From Streptomyces sp. GESEQ-35 (GTDB lineage: Bacteria > Actinomycetota > Actinomycetes > Streptomycetales > Streptomycetaceae), in assembly GCF_017948485.1 (NCBI RefSeq), contig NZ_JAFFSX010000017.1:124001-188000 (forward strand): DNA of 64,000 nucleotides, written 5' to 3'. Position numbers and translations under genes: made by a program. The notes under the pieces are model-generated. The model worked only from the letters and a program-made list of their open reading frames with translations, had not been told where the DNA came from and did not search any database. Below, piece after piece: positions 58,019-64,000 of the stretch; position 1 is the stretch's first letter; every line of letters begins with the position of its first letter.

Positions 58019-58056
58019 GAAGGAACACGAAGGAACACGAAGGAACACGAAGGAAG
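58019..58056 (+). repeat. 10-bp tandem repeat with Shine-Dalgarno-like cores before the ACP gene
   Basis: About 3.7 copies of a 10-bp unit (CGAAGGAACA) run up to the real ribosome binding site AGGAAGAGG at 58051-58059. Each copy holds AAGGA, so several Shine-Dalgarno-like sites stand in a row. Confidence 0.92.
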
Positions 58057-58064
58057 AGGTATCC

Positions 58065-58328
58065 GTGAACCGGCTCGAACTCACTGATCTGAAGACCCTG
58101 TTGCGCGAGTGCGCCGGCGAGGAGGAGGGCGTGGACCTGGACGGCGACATCCTGGACGTCCCGTTCTCCGAGCTCGGTTACGACTCGCTGGCCGTGCTCC
58201 AGACGACCGGGCGCATAGAGCGGGACTTCGAGGTGCTCCTGGACGAGGAGGCCGTGGACGAGGCCGAGACCCCGCGCGCGTACCTGGAGCTGATCAACCG
58301 GGCGCTGTCCGAGCGCGCCGGCGTCTGA
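58065..58328 (+). CDS. Type II PKS acyl carrier protein
   Basis: This 87-residue ACP has the attachment site Ser41 in ELGYDSLAVLQTTGRIER, typical of aromatic PKS ACPs. It holds the growing polyketide for KS-alpha/CLF. The GTG start follows AGGAAGAGG. The unusual 10-bp repeat array just upstream may raise its translation, since ACP is needed in excess. The oxidase gene starts 13 bp after it. Confidence 0.96.
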   Translation: MNRLELTDLKTLLRECAGEEEGVDLDGDILDVPFSELGYDSLAVLQTTGRIERDFEVLLDEEAVDEAETPRAYLELINRALSERAGV

Positions 58329-58341
58329 GCGGGTGCGTGAG

Positions 58342-59964
58342 ATGACTGCTCCCAACCGCAGAAGTTTCGTGGCGGGAACGATCGCCGCGACCGCCGCGGC
58401 CGGCATCTCGGCGAATCCGGCCGCCGCGAGCCCGGCCGCCACCACGGCCGGGTCCGAGCCCGTCGTGGTCGACCCGGCGGACCCGCGCTACGAGGACCTC
58501 GCCCGGCGCGGCAGCAACAAGCGGTTCTCCGCCCGCCCCGAGTCCTTCGTGCTGGCGACGACCACCGAGCAGGTGGTGCGGGCGGTGCGTGAGGCCGTAC
58601 GTGACGGCAAGCGCATCGCGGTGCGCAGCGGCGGCCACTGCTACGAGAACTTCGTGGGCGAGGCCTCGGTCCGCCGGGTCATCGACCTGGGCGCGATGGA
58701 CACCGTCCGCTGGGACGCGGAGCGCGGCGCGTTCGAGATCGGGGCGGGCGCCCGCCTCATGGACGTGTACCGGGCCCTCTACTACGGCTGGGGTGTGACC
58801 GTACCGGGCGGCGCCAGCGCGACGGTCGCCTTCGGCGGGCATGTGCAGGGCGGCGGTTACGGCGCCCTGTCCCGCCGGGACGGCATCTCCAGCGACCACC
58901 TGCTGGCCGTGGAGGTGGTCGTCGTGGACGCCGCCGGCCGGGTCCGCGCGGTGGTCGCCACGCGGGAGGCACACGACCCGAACCGGGAACTGTGGTGGGC
59001 CCACACGGGGGCGGGCGGCGGCAACTTCGGTGTCGTCACCCGCTACTGGTTCCGCTCGCCCTCGGCCAGGGGCACCGACCCCAGGGCCGCGCTGCCGCGC
59101 CCGCACGGCAGCGTGCTCACCTCCAACGTGATGTTCCCGCGCGAGGGCATGACCAGGAGCGCGTTCCGCACGCTGGTGGGCAACCACGGCCGCTGGCACG
59201 AGCGCAACAGCGGCCCCCGCTCGCCGTACACGGGCCTGTTCAGCGGCCTCGTCCTGCTGGGTCACCAGGGCCAGAACGACCAGGGCCTGAGCGCGATCGC
59301 CTTCACCCACCTGGACGCGACGCTGCCCGACGCGCAGAAACTGCTGGACGACCACATAGCCGCGATCAGCGCCGGAGTGGGCGTGGAGGCGTACGTCGCA
59401 CCACCGGAGACGCTGCCGTGGCTGGCCTCGGTGGAAGCGCTGGCGACGGCGCAGGACGCGGAGACGGGCCGTCAGAAGATCAAGTCGGCATATCTGCGCA
59501 GGGCGTTCACGGGCGCCCAGATCGACGTCCTGTACGACCGCCTCGGCAGCACGGACCACACCAACGAATCCAGCTCGGTGTCCATCCAGTCCTACGGAGG
59601 CAGGGTCAACACCGTCGCCCCGGCGGAGACGGCTTCGGCCCAGCGCGACTCGGTGATGAAGGCCCTGTTCATGAACACCTGGCAGGACCCGGCCCAGGAC
59701 GCGGCGAACGTGGACTGGCTGCGGCGCCTCTACGCGGGCGTCTACCGCGACACGGGCGGCGTACCGGCCCCGAACGGCCGCAACGACGGCTGCTTCATCA
59801 ACTTCCCCGACATCGACATGGCCGACCCGAAGTGGAACACCTCCGGCGTCCCCTGGCACCGGCTGTACTTCGGCGACAACTACCGCCGCCTACAGGCGGT
59901 CAAGTCGAAGTGGGACCCACGGGGCGTGTTCCACCACCCGCTGTCCGTACGAGCGGCCCGCTGA
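58342..59964 (+). CDS. Secreted FAD-linked oxidase (BBE/AknOx family) with Tat signal
   Basis: This 540-residue oxidase starts with a twin-arginine signal (NRRSFVAG, then an Ala-rich stretch ending near ASPA at 31), so it is exported folded. The FAD-binding part has RSGGHCYEN with His99, the probable 8-alpha covalent link, and FGGHVQGGGYGALSRRDG. In AknOx-type bicovalent enzymes a cysteine sits 60 residues after this histidine; here that place is Ser159 (GGAS). The C-terminus has the FAD-contact segment YFGDNYRRL and KWDPRGVFHHP. Family members oxidise sugars or phenols of finished aromatic antibiotics. GTG at 58333 is an alternative start. Confidence 0.92.
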   Translation: MTAPNRRSFVAGTIAATAAAGISANPAAASPAATTAGSEPVVVDPADPRYEDLARRGSNKRFSARPESFVLATTTEQVVRAVREAVRDGKRIAVRSGGHCYENFVGEASVRRVIDLGAMDTVRWDAERGAFEIGAGARLMDVYRALYYGWGVTVPGGASATVAFGGHVQGGGYGALSRRDGISSDHLLAVEVVVVDAAGRVRAVVATREAHDPNRELWWAHTGAGGGNFGVVTRYWFRSPSARGTDPRAALPRPHGSVLTSNVMFPREGMTRSAFRTLVGNHGRWHERNSGPRSPYTGLFSGLVLLGHQGQNDQGLSAIAFTHLDATLPDAQKLLDDHIAAISAGVGVEAYVAPPETLPWLASVEALATAQDAETGRQKIKSAYLRRAFTGAQIDVLYDRLGSTDHTNESSSVSIQSYGGRVNTVAPAETASAQRDSVMKALFMNTWQDPAQDAANVDWLRRLYAGVYRDTGGVPAPNGRNDGCFINFPDIDMADPKWNTSGVPWHRLYFGDNYRRLQAVKSKWDPRGVFHHPLSVRAAR

Positions 59965-59976
59965 GTCATACGGGGA

Positions 59977-60050
59977 CAGCCGCGCCCCAAAGGGGCGCGG
60001 GGCTGTATCAATGTGCGGCTCCGCCGCGTGGGCGCGACCAGCCACGACGC
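59977..60050. terminator. Hairpin terminator and inverted copy 4 of the Streptomyces-type repeat
   Basis: CAGCCGCGCCCC-AAA-GGGGCGCGGGGCTG (59977-60005) forms a strong, nearly perfect hairpin between two convergent genes. It is followed by GGGCGCGACCAGCCACGACG, the reverse complement of the GTCGTGGCTGGTCGCGC part of copies 1-3. It lies between the oxidase and the small monooxygenase gene and probably stops transcription from both sides. Confidence 0.8.
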
Positions 60051-60080
60051 GCCCGCAGACGATCGACGACCCATCGCGGC

Positions 60081-60383
60081 TCAGCGACTCGTGGTCGCCT
60101 CCCGCTCCAGCACCGGCGCGTACAGGTTCGGGTCACTGGTGCTCAGCGCCCGCAACGCCGCCGCGTGCGGGGCGAAGTCCGGGTGGGTGACCGCCGCCTG
60201 AAAGGCCTCGGCGTCCGTCCATTCGGCGATGTTGACGTACGCGCCGGGCTGCTGCGTGTGGCGCAGCAGCCGGTGGCGCAGGAATCCGGGGCGGTCACGG
60301 AAGAAGGCCGAGGTGTCGTCGAAGAGCCGCTCGAACTCCTCGGCCGGACCGGTGACCGTGAACCGGTTGATGAAGGTGACCAC
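60081..60383 (-). CDS. Small antibiotic-biosynthesis monooxygenase (ABM domain), copy 2
   Basis: This 100-residue protein starts VVTFINRFTVTGPAEEFERL and contains PGFLRHRLLRHTQQPGAYVNIAEW and a DPNLYAPV end. It is a clear paralogue of the 48,452-48,739 protein. It may oxidise an anthrone-like ring to a quinone or assist cyclisation. GGAGGAACAC precedes the GTG start; the frame upstream of it has no better site. It is alone on the minus strand here, divergent from the ABC exporter by 143 bp. Confidence 0.87.
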   Translation of the reverse strand: MVTFINRFTVTGPAEEFERLFDDTSAFFRDRPGFLRHRLLRHTQQPGAYVNIAEWTDAEAFQAAVTHPDFAPHAAALRALSTSDPNLYAPVLEREATTSR

Positions 60384-60526
60384 GTGTTCCTCCGGGCCGG
60401 TGCAACGGGCTGACGTAGACGTACACACGCACGCTTGCGCGCGCGGCTCGAGCCGGACTCGAAGGAGGACCGAGCGGCGGCGTCGACACTGCTCGGACTG
60501 CCGCCGACCTACCGGAAGGGACACCC

Positions 60527-61537
60527 ATGGCTAGGCCATCGACGGGATCCGAGTACGCGATCCTCGCCGAGAACGTGTGCAAGCGGTACGGCGACGCCCC
60601 GGCCCTGAGCGGGTTCGGGCTGCGGGTGCCCGAGGGCACGGTGCACGGGCTGCTCGGCCACAACGGAGCCGGCAAGACGACCGCGGTCCGCATCCTGTCC
60701 ACGCTGGCCCGGCTGGACGAGGGCCGCGCCGAGGTGGCCGGTTTCGATGTGGTCCGCGACAGCGCGAAGGTGCGGGCGCGGATCGGGCTGCTCGGCCAGT
60801 CCGCCGCGGTCGACGAGGTGCTCAGCGGCCGCCAGAACCTGGTGATGTTCGGCCGGCTGTACCACCTGGGCAAACGCGCGGCCGGTGTGCGCGCGGACGC
60901 GCTGCTGGAGCAGTTCGGGCTCGCCGACACGGGGTCGAAGCAGGTCAAGGACTACTCGGGCGGTATGCGACGGCGGCTGGACCTCGCGGCCAGTCTGATT
61001 CTTGCGCCGCGGGTGCTGTTCCTCGACGAGCCGACGACGGGCCTTGACCCGCGCAGCCGCAACGAGGTGTGGGCCGCGGTGCGTTCGCTGGTCGAGGACG
61101 GCACCACGGTCCTGCTGACCACGCAGTACCTGGACGAGGCGGACCAGCTCGCCGACCGGATCTCGGTGATCGCCTCCCCCGGCGGCGCGGGCGGGCGGCT
61201 GATCGCCGAGGGCACCCCCGACGAGCTGAAGTCGCAGATCGGCGGCGACCGGATCGACGTCACGGTCCGCCACAGCGGTGAACTCGCCGCCGCGGCGGGC
61301 GTGTTGACCCGGATCACGGGTCAGGAGCCGGACACGGACACCGAGAACCGGCGCGTGGGTGCCCCGGTCCGGGACCGGGTCGCCGCGCTGTCCGAGATCG
61401 TGCGCGCGCTCGGCGAGGCGGGCGTCGTGGCCGAGGACATCGCCCTGCGCCGCCCCACCCTGGACGAGGTCTTCCTGCACCTCACCGGCACGGACAGGAC
61501 CGAGAAGGAAGAGAAGAAGGAAGAGGTGACGGTGTGA
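60527..61537 (+). CDS. ABC exporter ATPase (DrrA type)
   Basis: This 336-residue ATPase has Walker A GLLGHNGAGKTTAV, signature DYSGGMRRRLDLAAS, Walker B LFLDEPTTGLDPRS and a DrrA-like C-terminal extension with VAEDIALRRPTLDEVFLHLTG. It powers export of the aromatic product, giving self-resistance as DrrAB does for daunorubicin. The ATG follows GGAAGGGAC. The 3' end is coupled to the permease gene (GTGA overlap). The final residues are unusually charged (EKEEKKEEV). Confidence 0.94.
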   Translation: MARPSTGSEYAILAENVCKRYGDAPALSGFGLRVPEGTVHGLLGHNGAGKTTAVRILSTLARLDEGRAEVAGFDVVRDSAKVRARIGLLGQSAAVDEVLSGRQNLVMFGRLYHLGKRAAGVRADALLEQFGLADTGSKQVKDYSGGMRRRLDLAASLILAPRVLFLDEPTTGLDPRSRNEVWAAVRSLVEDGTTVLLTTQYLDEADQLADRISVIASPGGAGGRLIAEGTPDELKSQIGGDRIDVTVRHSGELAAAAGVLTRITGQEPDTDTENRRVGAPVRDRVAALSEIVRALGEAGVVAEDIALRRPTLDEVFLHLTGTDRTEKEEKKEEVTV

Positions 61538-62358
61538 CCACCGCAGTCCCGCAGTCCGAAGCCGGTACGGGGGGCGTCCGCTGGGCCCTGTCCGACTCCT
61601 GGGTGCTGACCGGCCGTTCGCTTGCCCACTGGGCCCGCAACCCCGCCCCCGTCGTCATCGGCCTGCTCTTCCCGATCATGATGGTGCTGATGTTCGGGTA
61701 CCTGTTCGGCGGGGCGATGCAGGTTCCCGGCGGGGGCAGCTACCGCGAGTTCCTGGTGCCGGGCATGTTCGCCATGACGATGGTCTTCGGCATCGAGGTG
61801 ACGATGCTGGCCGTGATCAGCGACGCCGCCAAGGGGGTCACCGACCGGTTCCGGTCGATGCCCACGTCCGCCGCGGCGGTGGTGACCGGGCGCAGCATCG
61901 CCGACATGCTCAACTCGGTCCTCGGGCTGACCGTGATGGTCCTGTGCGGGCTGGCCGTCGGCTGGCGCGCGAACGACGGGTTCGGCCGGGCGCTGGCCGC
62001 CGTCGGCCTGCTCCTGCTGCTGCGCTTCGCCCTGCTGTGGGTGGGCATCTACCTGGGGCTGGTCTTCACGGACCCGGCCGCCGTCACCGCCGTACAGACA
62101 CTGGTGTGGCCGCTCGGGTTCCTGTCGAACGCCTTCGTCTCGCCGGACACCATGCCGGGCTGGCTCGCCGCGGTCTCCGAGTGGAATCCGCTGTCGGCGA
62201 CGGTGACGGCCGTACGGCGGCTGTTCGGCAACCCCGGCTGGGACACCGGGACCTGGGCGACGGATCAGGCCATTGTCATGGCCGTGGTGTGGCCGGTGAT
62301 CATTTTTGCCGTTTTCTTCCCGCTCTCCGTGCGACGCTACCAGCGGCTCGGCAGCTGA
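61534..62358 (+). CDS. ABC-2 type exporter permease (DrrB type)
   Basis: This 274-residue membrane protein has about six hydrophobic segments, for example VVIGLLFPIMMVLMFGYLF, FAMTMVFGIEVTMLAVI, SVLGLTVMVLCGLAVGW and AIVMAVVWPVIIFAVFFPL. The ABC-2 pattern and its 4-bp overlap with the ATPase gene show that it is the membrane half of the exporter. The GTG start lies inside the end of the ATPase gene. It is the last gene that clearly belongs to the biosynthetic cluster. Confidence 0.93.
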   Translation: MTTAVPQSEAGTGGVRWALSDSWVLTGRSLAHWARNPAPVVIGLLFPIMMVLMFGYLFGGAMQVPGGGSYREFLVPGMFAMTMVFGIEVTMLAVISDAAKGVTDRFRSMPTSAAAVVTGRSIADMLNSVLGLTVMVLCGLAVGWRANDGFGRALAAVGLLLLLRFALLWVGIYLGLVFTDPAAVTAVQTLVWPLGFLSNAFVSPDTMPGWLAAVSEWNPLSATVTAVRRLFGNPGWDTGTWATDQAIVMAVVWPVIIFAVFFPLSVRRYQRLGS

Positions 62359-62395
62359 CACCGGCCACCTCGAACGAAGGGGAACCCAGAGGAAC

Positions 62396-64000
62396 ATGGC
62401 AGTGATGACGGGCGTTCGGGCCGACGACCTCACGCGGTGCGCGGTGCTCTTCGAGGCTGCCGACCCGCCTCGGGCCGGCACCGTGGTGTTCTGGGATCCG
62501 CCGGGTCCGGTGACCCAAGACACGAGTGATGCCGTGGACGTCGTCACCGTCGAGGGCGGCATCCCCGTCACCCGCACCGTGGCGGCCGTGCGGCTGTCCG
62601 TCGCGGACGCCCTGCCGGTGCTGGCCGAGGCGGCCCGGCCGGGGGCGGGGGCCCATCCGGCCGCCGCGTTCTGGGGCGGCGCGACCGCGATCGCCCTGCA
62701 CCTCGCGGCCCGGGAGCGGCTGTTGCCGGGCGTCTCGCCGGGCGGCTACGACGCCTGGCGGACCGGCCCGCTGGACCTGGACGACGTACGACGGTTGCGC
62801 GCGCTGGCCGGCGCCGCGCCGCCCGAGGCGTACGCCGCCGCCCTGCCGGGCACCGGTGGTGCGGTGCGGATGGCCGAACCGGAAGGCCTGGTACGGGCGT
62901 TCCTGGATGCCGTCGCCGACACGCTGCCGCGTACCCCGGCGGCCCACGCGGCCACCGGCCGGGCCGCCTTCGCCGCCGTCGAGCCCCAGCACGTGCCCCA
63001 ACTGCGGGCCTGGGCCGAGGAGATCTCGGCGGGGCTGGACTCGGGGGTACGGGTGTCCCTGCGGGTGGAGCTCACGGACACCGGTACCGAAGCCCCTCCC
63101 GCCCTGCGCCTGGTCCCCCGCGCCCACAGCCTCGCCGACCCCACTCTCGCCCTCGACGCGGAGGAGCTCTTCGCCAGCGTCGACCACGCCCTCGGCCACC
63201 GTGCCCAGGCCGACACCGTGCTGGCCGTACGCCGTGCCGCGGGCGTGTGGGAGCCGCTGGAGCGGCTGTTGCCCGTGCCGCGTGCCATGGACCTGTCCGA
63301 CCGGGACGTGACCGACCTGCTGGGCGGCGGAGCCGGCCGGCTGCGCGCCCACGGCATCGACGTGCTGTGGCCCGGGGAGACCGGCCGCTCGCTGACCGCC
63401 CGTGCCGTGGTCGGCGCCGACCTTCCGCCGCCGGCCGACCTGCGGTCCTTCTTCGGCGGCGACGGCACCGTCGGCCTGCGCTGGCAACTCGACCTCGACG
63501 GCGACCCGTTGACGGACGAGGAGACGGACGAGGTCGCCACCGGCCGCCCTGTCGTACGACTGCGGGGTGGCTGGATCCTGACCGGTGCCGGCCTGGCCCG
63601 CAAGGCACGCGAGCGGGAGGTGGGCTCGCTCTCCGCGATCGAGGCGCTCGCCGTCGCCCTGACCGGGTACGCGCGCGCCGGCAAGGAGCAGGTGCCGGTG
63701 GCGCCCACGCCGTGGCTGCTGGCGCTGCGGGCCCACATCACCGATCCGGACGGCGGCTCCGAGCCCGTACGGCAGCCCGAGGCGCTCGCCGCCACCCTGC
63801 GCGACTACCAGCTGCGCGGCCTGCGCTGGCTGGAGCGGATGACCTCGCTGGGGCTGGGCGGCTGTCTCGCCGACGACATGGGCCTGGGCAAGACGATCCA
63901 GCTGATCGCGCTGCATCTGCTGCGCCAGGGGCACGAGGACTCCAGCGGCCCGACCCTGGTGGTCTGCCCGGCCTCGCTGCTGGGCAACTGGCAGCGCGAG
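62396..64000 (+). CDS. SNF2-family helicase, N-terminal part (partial, runs off right edge)
   Basis: The first 535 residues of a bacterial SNF2/SWI2-type helicase are present. An N-terminal regulatory region of about 460 residues comes first, then the helicase start LRDYQLRGLRWLERM and motif I CLADDMGLGKTIQ, motif Ia TLVVCPASLLGNWQRE at the edge. This is a common chromosomal gene of actinomycetes with no known role in antibiotic synthesis, so it likely marks the cluster border. AGAGGA precedes the ATG. It starts 38 bp after the permease and could be read through from it. Confidence 0.9.
   Translation, partial: MAVMTGVRADDLTRCAVLFEAADPPRAGTVVFWDPPGPVTQDTSDAVDVVTVEGGIPVTRTVAAVRLSVADALPVLAEAARPGAGAHPAAAFWGGATAIALHLAARERLLPGVSPGGYDAWRTGPLDLDDVRRLRALAGAAPPEAYAAALPGTGGAVRMAEPEGLVRAFLDAVADTLPRTPAAHAATGRAAFAAVEPQHVPQLRAWAEEISAGLDSGVRVSLRVELTDTGTEAPPALRLVPRAHSLADPTLALDAEELFASVDHALGHRAQADTVLAVRRAAGVWEPLERLLPVPRAMDLSDRDVTDLLGGGAGRLRAHGIDVLWPGETGRSLTARAVVGADLPPPADLRSFFGGDGTVGLRWQLDLDGDPLTDEETDEVATGRPVVRLRGGWILTGAGLARKAREREVGSLSAIEALAVALTGYARAGKEQVPVAPTPWLLALRAHITDPDGGSEPVRQPEALAATLRDYQLRGLRWLERMTSLGLGGCLADDMGLGKTIQLIALHLLRQGHEDSSGPTLVVCPASLLGNWQRE

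Noticed and set aside
55437..58328. Assignment of the aromatic product to a named compound
   Set aside because: The set of minimal PKS, didomain cyclase, hydroxylases and SAM genes is shared by several aromatic families. Nothing I can read fixes chain length or ring pattern.

Overview
The window is high-GC actinomycete DNA, almost certainly from Streptomyces: strong G/C third-position bias, GTG starts, 4-bp ATGA/GTGA gene overlaps, SARP regulators, and a GC-rich hairpin repeat of a type common between Streptomyces genes. Nearly all of it is biosynthetic gene cluster. It divides into a macrolide half (about 1-30,420) and an aromatic polyketide half (about 30,530-62,360). A partial SNF2-type helicase gene follows at the right edge and probably marks the end of the cluster.

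Macrolide half. On the minus strand a P450 (16,925-18,136) leads into a modular type I PKS. The first protein (3,781-16,869) holds a KSQ loading module with a methylmalonyl AT, module 1 (KS-AT-KR-ACP, methylmalonyl) and module 2 (KS-AT-DH-KR-ACP, methylmalonyl). The next PKS gene starts at 3,784 and runs off the left edge; it begins module 3 (KS, malonyl AT, DH). This unit order is that of tylactone-type 16-membered macrolides. Divergently on the plus strand come an OleD-like macrolide glycosyltransferase, a second P450 and a tightly coupled deoxysugar operon: 3,4-ketoisomerase, aminotransferase, RmlA, RmlB, an RmlC-like epimerase, a type II thioesterase, a 2,3-dehydratase and a 3-ketoreductase. 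These genes could supply a 3-amino-3,6-dideoxyhexose and a 2,6-dideoxyhexose. A minus-strand ABC-F protein (28,759-30,417) fits ribosomal self-protection.

Aromatic half. A minimal type II PKS (KS-alpha, chain-length factor, ACP; 55,437-58,328) is followed by a Tat-signalled FAD-linked oxidase. A long minus-strand operon (52,681 down to 45,496) encodes a thioesterase, two FAD aromatic hydroxylases, an acyl/aminoacyl-AMP ligase, a small monooxygenase, a didomain aromatase/cyclase and a FkbJ-like ACP. It ends at a clear intrinsic terminator at 45,43x-45,474. Next come a large acyl-CoA dehydrogenase-like flavoprotein, an Sfp-type phosphopantetheinyl transferase, a condensation/thioesterase-like protein and a four-gene SAM-regeneration set (metK, adenosine kinase, metF, ahcY). 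A priming KAS III, a small methyltransferase, a DHA2-family exporter, a DrrAB-type ABC exporter and two SARP regulators complete this half.

Most unusual features. In-frame tandem repeats (63, 78, 12, 120 and 21 bp units) have expanded in interdomain linkers or tails of four proteins, including a fourfold copy of the natural C-terminal tail of the RmlC-like epimerase. Two further tandem repeats lie in front of regulatory or ACP genes. The three methylmalonyl AT domains look nearly identical at DNA level. The condensation/thioesterase protein has a degenerate active-site motif and a shortened thioesterase part. A macrolide locus and an aromatic locus abut with only about 115 bp between them, which raises the question of whether they make one hybrid product, share sugars, or are simply neighbours.
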